Positions 57,920 through 64,000 of a DNA stretch of 64,000 nt are shown here, one piece after another (the stretch's first letter is position 1; the number at the start of each line of letters is the position of its first letter). The position numbers and the translations under genes were made by a program. The notes below the pieces were generated by a model. It worked only from the letters and a program-made list of their open reading frames with translations, did not search any database and was not told where the DNA came from. The DNA is from CAYXZQ01 sp963717515 (GTDB lineage: Archaea; Nanobdellota; Nanobdellia; Woesearchaeales; DSVV01). Where the stretch lies: assembly GCA_963717515.1 (NCBI GenBank), contig OY970338.1, positions 1 to 64,000 of the forward strand, in the 5' to 3' direction.

Positions 57920-58420
57920 ATGGGAGAACGAAGGATAATTATCGACAATCTCCTCCTCCAGTACGAGGGGCTTTTCGAGCTCAGGGAGCTATATATGATG
58001 ATAGACAAATGGCTGCGGCAGAAGGGATATGACAAGTTCGAGAAGAGGAACCATGAGCATGTTCTCAAGGAGGGTAAATACATCGAGGTCGAGCTTGAGC
58101 CGTGGAAGAAGATAACAGACTATGCAAAGATTGTAATCAACATGTATATGCATTGCTACAATGTAAAGGATGTCGTCGTAAAAAAGGACAGGCAGGATGT
58201 CAGGATGAACCAGGGAAGGGTGAAGATAAGGTTCATCGGCTACCTGGTGACAGACTACGAGGACAAGTGGGAGGGAAAACCGGTGTTCTATTTCCTTCGG
58301 GCTGTCATGGACAAGTACATCTACAGGGTCGCGGCTGACAAGTACGAGGGTGCTGTGTCCGAGGATGTCAAGCACCTTTACCAGAATGTCAAGGCGTTTT
58401 TGAACCTTTCGAGGTACTGA
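57920..58420 (+). CDS. Hypothetical protein, paralogue 2 of a tandem pair
   Basis: 166 residues from MGERRIIIDNLLLQYEGLFE. It parallels the preceding protein: LRELYMMIDKWLRQKGYDKF, ELEPWKKITDYAKIVINMYM, GRVKIRFIGYLVTDYEDKWE, FLRAVMDKYIYRVAADKYE. It starts 2 bp after the first copy ends. Old duplication, since identity is low. Possibly forms a heterodimer with its neighbour. Confidence 0.7.
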   Translation: MGERRIIIDNLLLQYEGLFELRELYMMIDKWLRQKGYDKFEKRNHEHVLKEGKYIEVELEPWKKITDYAKIVINMYMHCYNVKDVVVKKDRQDVRMNQGRVKIRFIGYLVTDYEDKWEGKPVFYFLRAVMDKYIYRVAADKYEGAVSEDVKHLYQNVKAFLNLSRY

Positions 58421-58602
58421 AAAAACATCAAGAGCGTATCGCAAACCTACTTCTTGCACAGTTAAAATAATGGTTGTAACACTAAACATCTAATTTTAAT
58501 ACTTGAATGGCTTACTATCAGCCTATCAATAGGTATTGCCTCATATCTAAGGTATTTTTGTTCTGAAGTCCATGGTTGAAAACTGATAACTGAAGTGTGA
58601 AA

Positions 58603-59007
58603 ATGAGAAATATGAATCCAGTCGTCCATTTTGAGATGCCTGCAGCTGACATGAAGCGAATGGTGGGGTTTTATGAGAAGGTGTTCGGATGGAAGACCCA
58701 GCAATTGGGCGAGGAAATGGGGCGTTATGTCATCGCAACAACAACAGAGTTAGAGAAGTCAGGATTTCCGAAGGAGCCTGGAAGGATCAATGGTGGATTT
58801 TACCCGAGGAATAAAGGAACCTGGGGGTATCCATCCATAGTGATAGCGGTGGACGATATTGATGAACATATGAAGAAGGTAACGAAAGCAGGCGGAAAGG
58901 TGCTGGGCAAGCCTGTCGACATACCCGGCATTGGGATGTATGTATCATTTGAAGATACAGAAAACAACAGGCTGAGCATCCTCCAGCCGAAGATGAAGGC
59001 AAATTGA
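58603..59007 (+). CDS. VOC-superfamily (glyoxalase-like) protein
   Basis: 134 residues. The paired beta-alpha-beta3 units are visible: PVVHFEMPAADMKRMVGFYE then KVFGWKTQQLG, and PSIVIAVDDIDEHMKKVTKA, GGKVLGKPVDIPGIGMYVSF, EDTENNRLSILQ. Metal ligands His and Glu are at the ends of the units. Substrate unknown. First gene of a cluster with two further VOC genes, an AHSA1-like gene and an SDR. The 176 bp before it show nothing clear. Confidence 0.85.
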   Translation: MRNMNPVVHFEMPAADMKRMVGFYEKVFGWKTQQLGEEMGRYVIATTTELEKSGFPKEPGRINGGFYPRNKGTWGYPSIVIAVDDIDEHMKKVTKAGGKVLGKPVDIPGIGMYVSFEDTENNRLSILQPKMKAN

Positions 59008-59027
59008 TATTAAGGGGGGTGATACAG

Positions 59028-59147
59028 ATGGATGCATCAAAAAGATCCGGTATTAGGCTATGTAGCAGAGGGCATGTATATACAGGTAAGGCACCTTGTC
59101 CGGTCTGCTATCCCGGCTTTTACAAAAACAAGGGTGGAGGAAAATAA
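59028..59147 (+). CDS. Small zinc-ribbon-like peptide
   Basis: 39 residues: MDASKRSGIRLCSRGHVYTG then KAPCPVCYPGFYKNKGGGK. One Cys, a His and a CxxC make a possible zinc site. It resembles the small bacterial proteins with a C-x-x-GH...CPxC pattern found beside VOC and AHSA1 genes. GGGGGGTGAT stands before the ATG and the stop is 1 bp from the next ATG. Confidence 0.6.
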   Translation: MDASKRSGIRLCSRGHVYTGKAPCPVCYPGFYKNKGGGK

Positions 59148-59148
59148 G

Positions 59149-59664
59149 ATGTCTGGGCAGAAAATTACGCCGTTCCTCTGGTTCGAAGACAAGGCAGAAG
59201 AGGCGGCGAAATTTTATGTCAGCCTCTTCAACAGTAACCCAAAAAAGAGACAGGAATCAAAGATTGAAGCTGTGGCATTGTATGATGAGGCCGGTGCAGA
59301 GGCTTCAGGAAGGCCTGCAGGGTCGGTGATGACAGTATCCTTCAAGCTCGATGGCCAAAGGTTCACGGCGATAAACGGCGGTCCCCAGTTCAAGTTCACC
59401 AGTGCAGTATCATTTGTCGTGGACTGCGAGACCCAGGAAGAGGTTGATCATTTCTGGGATAGTCTGTCAGAAGGGGGCGAGGAAGGGGTCTGCGGCTGGA
59501 TAAACAGGGACAGGTTCGGGATTACATGGCAGGTAGTCCCAGGATCGCTTCCTGAATACCTGGGAGACCAGGACAAGGAAAAAGCAGGAAGGGTCATGAG
59601 GGCGATGCTGAAGATGAAGAAGATCGACATCAGCCAGCTCAAGATGGCATATGAAGGAAATTAG
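59149..59664 (+). CDS. PhnB-like VOC protein (3-demethylubiquinone methyltransferase-like fold)
   Basis: 171 residues. KITPFLWFEDKAEEAAKFYV, SLFNSN and FKLDGQRFTAINGGPQFKFT, SAVSFVVDCETQEEVDHFWD are diagnostic of the PhnB/YdcE branch; the closing DRFGITWQVVP is as well. Despite the database name no methyltransferase activity is implied. Substrate unknown. Confidence 0.88.
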   Translation: MSGQKITPFLWFEDKAEEAAKFYVSLFNSNPKKRQESKIEAVALYDEAGAEASGRPAGSVMTVSFKLDGQRFTAINGGPQFKFTSAVSFVVDCETQEEVDHFWDSLSEGGEEGVCGWINRDRFGITWQVVPGSLPEYLGDQDKEKAGRVMRAMLKMKKIDISQLKMAYEGN

Positions 59665-59695
59665 TCGGCATAATCAATTATCCTGACGGGAGGGG

Positions 59696-60139
59696 ATGAA
59701 AATGAAATCAATGAACATTTATCTGAACTTCATGGGAAAGACTGAAGAGGCATTCAATTTCTACATGTCTGTATTCGGCGGGAAGCTGGAAACGCTCCAA
59801 AGGTACGGTGAAGCGAAAGAGATGCCCGGAAGCGACAAGCTCTCGGAAAATGACAAGGAAAAGCTCATGCATGTCTCACTCCCTTTGGGCAAGAGCATGC
59901 TTATGGGTGCTGACGGGGTCGAGTCAATGGGGCACAAGATTACCCAGGGAAATAATTTCTATGTCTCTGTAAACGCTGATTCAAGAAAAGAGACAGAAAA
60001 AATTTTCAGAGCGCTTTCAGAGGGCGGGAAAGTGGAGATGCCCCTGTCTGACACTTTCTGGGGCTCTTATTTCGGGATGCTCAGGGACAAGTTCGGGATA
60101 CAGTGGATGGTGAGCTATGATAAGCCAAAGGCTGAATGA
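59696..60139 (+). CDS. PhnB-like VOC protein
   Basis: 147 residues (ATG at 59702 also possible, and better spaced from GGGAGGGG). NIYLNFMGKTEEAFNFYMSV, FGGKLETLQRYGE, GADGVESMGHKITQGNNFYV and DKFGIQWMVSYDKP define a second PhnB-type protein, different from the preceding one. Overlap with the next reading frame is only in upstream open codons. Confidence 0.88.
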   Translation: MKMKSMNIYLNFMGKTEEAFNFYMSVFGGKLETLQRYGEAKEMPGSDKLSENDKEKLMHVSLPLGKSMLMGADGVESMGHKITQGNNFYVSVNADSRKETEKIFRALSEGGKVEMPLSDTFWGSYFGMLRDKFGIQWMVSYDKPKAE

Positions 60140-60173
60140 AATTGCTGCTGGACCAAGCGACAGGGGGACAAGA

Positions 60174-60617
60174 ATGGAAATTCCAGACGGAAAAAATTTG
60201 GAAGCACGCACAGGGATACGGATAAATGCGCCGTTGGAGAAAGTATGGGACGCGCTTGTAAATCCTGATCTCATCAGTAGATACATGTTAGGGACACAGG
60301 TGAAATCAGAATGGCGGGAAGGAAGCCCCATAATTTGGAAGGGGGAATGGCAGGGGAAAGAATATGAGGACAAAGGGACAATAATCCTGTTGAAGGTCAA
60401 CAAGCTGCTTAAGTACAGCCATTTCAGCCCTATGGGTGGAAAAAAGGACAGCCCTGAAAATTATCACATGGTAACTGTCAGGCTGTCGTCAGTGAGCAAT
60501 GGGACGGATGTCCTGCTCCTCCAGGACAATAACGAATCAGAAGAGGTGAAAACACACTCTGAGAAGATCTGGAAATCGGTTCTGGAAAACATGAAGAAGC
60601 TGTTGGAGGCAGGCTAA
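60174..60617 (+). CDS. SRPBCC/AHSA1-like protein
   Basis: 147 residues. The START-like fold is clear from ARTGIRINAPLEKVWDALVN, PDLISRYMLGTQVKSEWREG, SPIIWKGEWQGKEYEDKGTI, and the C-terminal long helix KIWKSVLENMKKLLEAG. Such proteins bind hydrophobic ligands or act on Hsp90-like ATPases. In bacteria they are commonly encoded with PhnB-like genes, as here. Confidence 0.88.
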   Translation: MEIPDGKNLEARTGIRINAPLEKVWDALVNPDLISRYMLGTQVKSEWREGSPIIWKGEWQGKEYEDKGTIILLKVNKLLKYSHFSPMGGKKDSPENYHMVTVRLSSVSNGTDVLLLQDNNESEEVKTHSEKIWKSVLENMKKLLEAG

Positions 60618-60703
60618 GGCATGGAGACCGGCTGGAGCCAGACCCAGGACAAATTCGATAGGTATCTGGGTTCAGGGACAAGCAGTTGTGAGATTATATT
60701 AAA

Positions 60704-61387
60704 ATGAAGCTTGAAAACAGGACCGCTATAGTCACAGGGGGCGGAAAAGGAATCGGAAAGCAGATTTGCCTTGCGCTTGCAAAGAAAGGGGTGAATGTAG
60801 TAATTGCAGCAAGGACCCTCTCAGAGATAGAGGCAGTGAGGGATGAGATACTGAAAAATGGAGGAAAGGCAGTCGCTGTACAGACAGATGTCACAGCCGA
60901 AGACCAGGTCAGGAATCTTATTGACATGGCAATCAATAATTTTGGGAGAATCGACATCCTAGTGAACAACGCGGGCGTAGCAGTGAGAAAAATTGTGGCT
61001 GAGACAAGCCTGGATGAGTATGACAATATCATGGATGTCAATGTCAAGGGCATGTTCCTCTGTACGAAATATGCGATTGCCTGGATGTCGGAGAAGAAAG
61101 ACTCAATCATAATAAATATATCCTCTGGTGCAGGCAAGACAGGCTTTCCAGGTCTTGCAGTCTACTGCGCTTCCAAGTTTGCTGTGCTGGGATTCACAGA
61201 AGCCCTGGCAGGTGAAGTCCAGGGAAAGGTATATGCTGTATGCCCAGGGGGAGTGAATACAGACATGTACAAGGGACTGTTCGGCTCAAGAGCTGGGCTT
61301 GAGCCAGAGTATGTGGCATCAAAGGTGGTCGGCCTATGCGAAAAGGAGAATCTTTCCAGCGGGTCATCACTCGAAATATACAGCTGA
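60704..61387 (+). CDS. Short-chain dehydrogenase/reductase
   Basis: 227 residues. Cofactor motif VTGGGKGIGKQICLAL, NNAGVAV, the catalytic Ser in NISSGAGKTG and the YxxxK pair in YCASKFAVLGFTE, then VCPGGVNTDM. The FabG-like class reduces carbonyls with NADPH. The residue after strand 2 is Arg (AARTLSE), suiting NADPH. Substrate unknown. Last gene of the VOC/AHSA1 cluster. Confidence 0.92.
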   Translation: MKLENRTAIVTGGGKGIGKQICLALAKKGVNVVIAARTLSEIEAVRDEILKNGGKAVAVQTDVTAEDQVRNLIDMAINNFGRIDILVNNAGVAVRKIVAETSLDEYDNIMDVNVKGMFLCTKYAIAWMSEKKDSIIINISSGAGKTGFPGLAVYCASKFAVLGFTEALAGEVQGKVYAVCPGGVNTDMYKGLFGSRAGLEPEYVASKVVGLCEKENLSSGSSLEIYS

Positions 61388-61412
61388 AAGGTTCCAAACA
61401 TCATAAAAAACT

Positions 61413-61538
61413 GCGAGGGACGGGATTCGAACCCGCGGACCCACTAAGGGACAGGATATCCCAGAGGGATCTTGTCATGCAAAGGCATGCGGTCCCCTTC
61501 TTAAGTCCTGCGCGTTTACCAGGCTTCGCTACCCTCGC
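61413..61538 (-). tRNA. tRNA-Leu (TAA) with a 42-nt intron
   Basis: Exon 1 61538-61500, intron 61499-61458, exon 2 61457-61413. Acceptor GCGAGGG/CCCTCGC; D arm TAGCGAAGCCTGGTAAACGC; anticodon stem CAGGA/TCCTG; loop CTTAAG + A with anticodon TAA; class II variable arm TCCCTTAGTGGG; T arm CGGG-TTCGAAT-CCCG. The intron is at the canonical 37/38 site and contains a small hairpin (GCATGCCTTTGCATG). CCA is not encoded. Confidence 0.9.
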
Positions 61539-61606
61539 GAGAAACATGGTCCATAAGAAAACCCGTCTGTTTTTAAAGGTTTTTATAATATATGGCTGTA
61601 GGGAGC

Positions 61607-62239
61607 ATGAATATTGTTCGGCAGCTGCTGGATAAAAAGGAGATGATAAGCATGGAATGGGATGACATTTACAGGACTATGCCGCTTGAGAGGATACCCT
61701 GGCATTCGGAGAAACCTCCAGAATCCCTTGTGAGGAATGTGAGGAAATTGAAGCACGGCAATGCCTTAGATCTGTGCTGCGGTGCAGGGACAAACTCTAT
61801 ATTCCTGGCTAAGAACGGATTCATGGTCACAGCAATCGACATATCTGAATCAGCAGTGGACATAGCCAAAATGAGGGCAGGGAAGGAGGGTGTCAAGGTC
61901 GATTTCAGGGTGGGTGATGTACTTGACTTCGATCCAGGCAAGAAGATCGATTTCGCATTCGACAGGGGATGCTTCCACCATGTTCCGCTTTCAAAAAGGA
62001 TGGAATTTGCAGTGAACCTGGCAGGATTCGTGAAGCCCGGCGGGAAATTCCAGCTCATGGCATTCAGCGACAGGAACGGATTTGAGAAATCGCTTGAAAA
62101 GGAAGACATAAAAAAGATATTCTCGCCATATTTTGATGTGGAAGAAATCGATGAAGAGCTCCATATAGAACCGGACGGCAGCAGGATATACATGCATGTC
62201 GCTCTCATGACCCGGCGCAGGGATCATGTTGCTGCATGA
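61607..62239 (+). CDS. SAM-dependent methyltransferase
   Basis: 210 residues. WDDIYRTMPLERIPWHSEKP then KHGNALDLCCGAGTNSIFLA (motif I), MVTAIDISESAVDIAK (II), FAFDRGCFHHVP (IV), KPGGKFQLMAFSD. The N-terminal PWHSEKPPES and GCFHHVP are as in thiopurine/halide-type small-molecule methyltransferases. A TATA box (tttttataatatat) is about 25 bp before this ATG; internal Met at 61652 is an alternative. Confidence 0.85.
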   Translation: MNIVRQLLDKKEMISMEWDDIYRTMPLERIPWHSEKPPESLVRNVRKLKHGNALDLCCGAGTNSIFLAKNGFMVTAIDISESAVDIAKMRAGKEGVKVDFRVGDVLDFDPGKKIDFAFDRGCFHHVPLSKRMEFAVNLAGFVKPGGKFQLMAFSDRNGFEKSLEKEDIKKIFSPYFDVEEIDEELHIEPDGSRIYMHVALMTRRRDHVAA

Positions 62240-62272
62240 TGCCCATCGGAATAGGAATGAGGCTATCTGATT

Positions 62273-64000
62273 TTAACCGGTGCTGTTCTTGTTCCTGCTT
62301 ATCTCTGTGAGGACCTGGCCGAGCTTATCAAGATTGTCGCCGATGCCTGCCCAGTCTCCGTTTCTCATCGACTCCAACACCTGCTGGTATAGGGTGTTTG
62401 CATCATCTATCAGGGCTGAGCTTGTAAGGTTCTGCCCTGTGCCATGGGGCTGCGAAGGAACTGCCTTGCCGAAAAGGTCCTGAAGAGCCAGGCCAAGGTT
62501 GACCTCCATGAACACCCTGTCACCATCAGATACTATCACTCTTTTAAGTTCGGGAAGCTGGCCCTGGACTGACTGCAGATACAAGGGTTCGATATATAGC
62601 AGGCTGTTCTCGATAGGGATCACCAGGAGGTTTCCTCTTGTAACGCTCGATCCCTGCTGACCCCAGAGGGTTAACTGCTGTGAGATCACGGAATCCTGAT
62701 CGATCTTGGCCTCTATCTGGGAAGGGCCATAAACCAGCTTGTCCTTCGGGAACTTGTAGAGAAGCAACTTCCCGTATTCCTGGCGGTCGCTTCTTGCGGC
62801 GAACCAAGAGACCATATTATCCTTGCTTATCGGCGTAAAGGATGACATGAGCACGAACTCGCCCTGCGTCTCTCCGGGGAGCTTTATGATTATATAGTAT
62901 GGCTCTACAGGGACCTGCTGGCCCACACCGTAAATCTCATTTGGTATCTGCCAGGCATCTTCCTTGTTGTAGAACACATTAGGGTCTTCCATGTGGTATG
63001 TGCTGTATATGGAAGACTGTATCCTGAACAGGTCTTCGGGATATCTGATATGTTTCTTGAGATCTTCTGGCATCTCATCAAAGCTCTTGAATGCCCCGCT
63101 GAATATGTTGGAGTAAGTCTGGATTATGGGGTCGTTCTTGTCAGCGATGTAGTACGTCACCTTTCCGCTGTATGCGTCAACCACGACCTTGACAGAGTTC
63201 CTTATGTAGTTGAAATTACCACTCTTCGCCGAATAAGGGAAATTCCCTGTCATCGTGTAAGCATCCTGGATCCAGTAGAGCTTTCCCTGGCTGATGACGA
63301 TGTACGGGTCCTTGTCAAGGTTCAGGTAGGGCATGATTGTGTGGATCCTGTTCTGGATGTTCCTGATGAACATTATCCTGCTCTGAGATGTGATGTCTGA
63401 TGACAGTAGTATCTTGATATCCCTGAATCTAAGCGCCATGAGGACCTTCTTTGCAAACGTGTCCAGGAGGACCCCTCCTGTCCCGGCATAACTGACGTAT
63501 TCGTTCGTGTTTCCCTTGGGGTAGTCGAACTCAGGCGTCTTGGTATTCACGATGACGAAATTGTTGTCTTTCTCCCCGTAATATATGGCCGGCTGGCTGA
63601 TCCTGATATCCTGGTCTTCAGTTGTATAGACCGGAGGGACATCCTTGATTATGTAGTTGGGCAGGCCCTGGTCAGTCACATTGTTGACAGGGCTCATGAC
63701 AACCCCGTATCCATGCGTGTATATCTCATGCAGGTTGACCCAAGTCTGGGCATCAGTCGTTATCTGGCTCTGGTCAAGCTCCCTTGGCGCTATCATGACC
63801 TGCGTCTCTTTTCCGCTAAGATTATACCTGTCGATGTCGATCCCTGACAGGTCGTAATACAGCCTTATCTCCTGGGTCTGCTTGTATGTCGTCGTCAGGG
63901 GCCTGTAGTCGAGGATCCGGATATTGTCTATCGTCACCCTGTCCTTGTCTATCACATTGATCGTCAGGTTCTGGTCAGCAGAGAAATTTTTCTCTACAAC
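62273..64000 (-). CDS. UPF0182 family membrane protein, C-terminal part
   Basis: At least 575 residues in the window; the frame is open to the edge, so the N-terminal part with its membrane helices lies beyond. Family landmarks: DYRPLTTTYKQTQEIRLYYD, DLSGIDIDRYNL, QTWVNLHEIYTHGYGVVMSP, AIYYGEKDNNFVIVNT, EYVSYAGTGGVLLD, YLVIPIENSLLYIEPLYLQS-like segment and a C-terminal helical tail. Large extracellular domain of unknown function, found in actinobacteria, cyanobacteria and some archaea. Confidence 0.9.
   Translation of the reverse strand, partial: VVEKNFSADQNLTINVIDKDRVTIDNIRILDYRPLTTTYKQTQEIRLYYDLSGIDIDRYNLSGKETQVMIAPRELDQSQITTDAQTWVNLHEIYTHGYGVVMSPVNNVTDQGLPNYIIKDVPPVYTTEDQDIRISQPAIYYGEKDNNFVIVNTKTPEFDYPKGNTNEYVSYAGTGGVLLDTFAKKVLMALRFRDIKILLSSDITSQSRIMFIRNIQNRIHTIMPYLNLDKDPYIVISQGKLYWIQDAYTMTGNFPYSAKSGNFNYIRNSVKVVVDAYSGKVTYYIADKNDPIIQTYSNIFSGAFKSFDEMPEDLKKHIRYPEDLFRIQSSIYSTYHMEDPNVFYNKEDAWQIPNEIYGVGQQVPVEPYYIIIKLPGETQGEFVLMSSFTPISKDNMVSWFAARSDRQEYGKLLLYKFPKDKLVYGPSQIEAKIDQDSVISQQLTLWGQQGSSVTRGNLLVIPIENSLLYIEPLYLQSVQGQLPELKRVIVSDGDRVFMEVNLGLALQDLFGKAVPSQPHGTGQNLTSSALIDDANTLYQQVLESMRNGDWAGIGDNLDKLGQVLTEISRNKNSTG

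Overview
The window is a gene-dense stretch of archaeal chromosome. Archaeal markers are Rpo7 and Spt4, ribosomal proteins S19e, S24e, S27ae, L31e and L39e, PDCD5, a Taw1 wyosine enzyme, DUF655, EndoQ, a PIN-domain protein next to rpo7, intron-containing tRNA genes, and many TATA-like boxes about 25-30 bp upstream of start codons (leaderless genes). Alongside these sit genes of bacterial character: DnaK/DnaJ/GrpE, a full oxidative pentose phosphate operon, YqhQ (DUF1385), and a VOC/AHSA1/SDR cluster. Form III-type RuBisCO, many small Cys-rich proteins and Cys-rich secreted proteins fit a DPANN archaeon of the Woesearchaeota/Pacearchaeota kind. That placement is inference; there is no 16S gene here.

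Layout. 0-5 kb: an HNH gene broken by a 178-bp insertion, two toxin-antitoxin modules (MNT/HEPN and RelE-like/wHTH) each with a palindromic operator, and superoxide dismutase. 5-9.3 kb: DEAD-box helicase, a Tat-like exported protein, a protein joining a sigma-70 region-4-like HTH to an RNA polymerase alpha-CTD-like domain, and divergently an SRAP protease. 9.3-12.7 kb: HNH protein, Walker-less RecA-like protein, small protein and a B-family polymerase with degenerate motifs, reading like a mutasome-type repair operon. 12.7-20.4 kb: CYTH protein, Taw1, glutaredoxin, gnd-pgl-zwf, a b5-type haem lipoprotein, rubrerythrins and superoxide reductase. 20.4-21.3 kb: two tRNA genes separated by three perfect 98-bp repeats, each ending with a copy of the tRNA-Pro 3' end. 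21.3-33.7 kb: RuBisCO, DUF655, Cys-rich surface genes, NAD(P)HX dehydratase, an NFACT-R protein, pilin, YqhQ, CBS, methyltransferase, PLD, antiporter and endonuclease IV. 33.7-35.6 kb: PIN-rpo7-spt4-S24e-S27ae operon. 35.7-43.5 kb: Ogg2, NMNAT and a long heat-shock operon (hsp20-grpE-ykgJ-X-DUF3467-dnaK-HD-dnaJ). 43.5-45.4 kb: S19e-PDCD5-L39e-L31e. 45.5-64 kb: response regulator, EndoQ, large surface proteins, ArgS, lineage-specific paralogues, the VOC/AHSA1/SDR cluster, tRNA-Leu(TAA) with an intron, and a UPF0182 protein running off the end.

The genes suggest a small-genome, probably anaerobic or microaerophilic cell with strong peroxide/superoxide defence (SOD, SOR, two rubrerythrins), heavy base-damage repair (EndoQ, Endo IV, Ogg2, SRAP) and NADPH production by the oxidative pentose phosphate route. 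Three genes (dnaJ, a response regulator, a small lipoprotein) each carry one extra base that shifts the frame, so either real decay or assembly errors affect this sequence.
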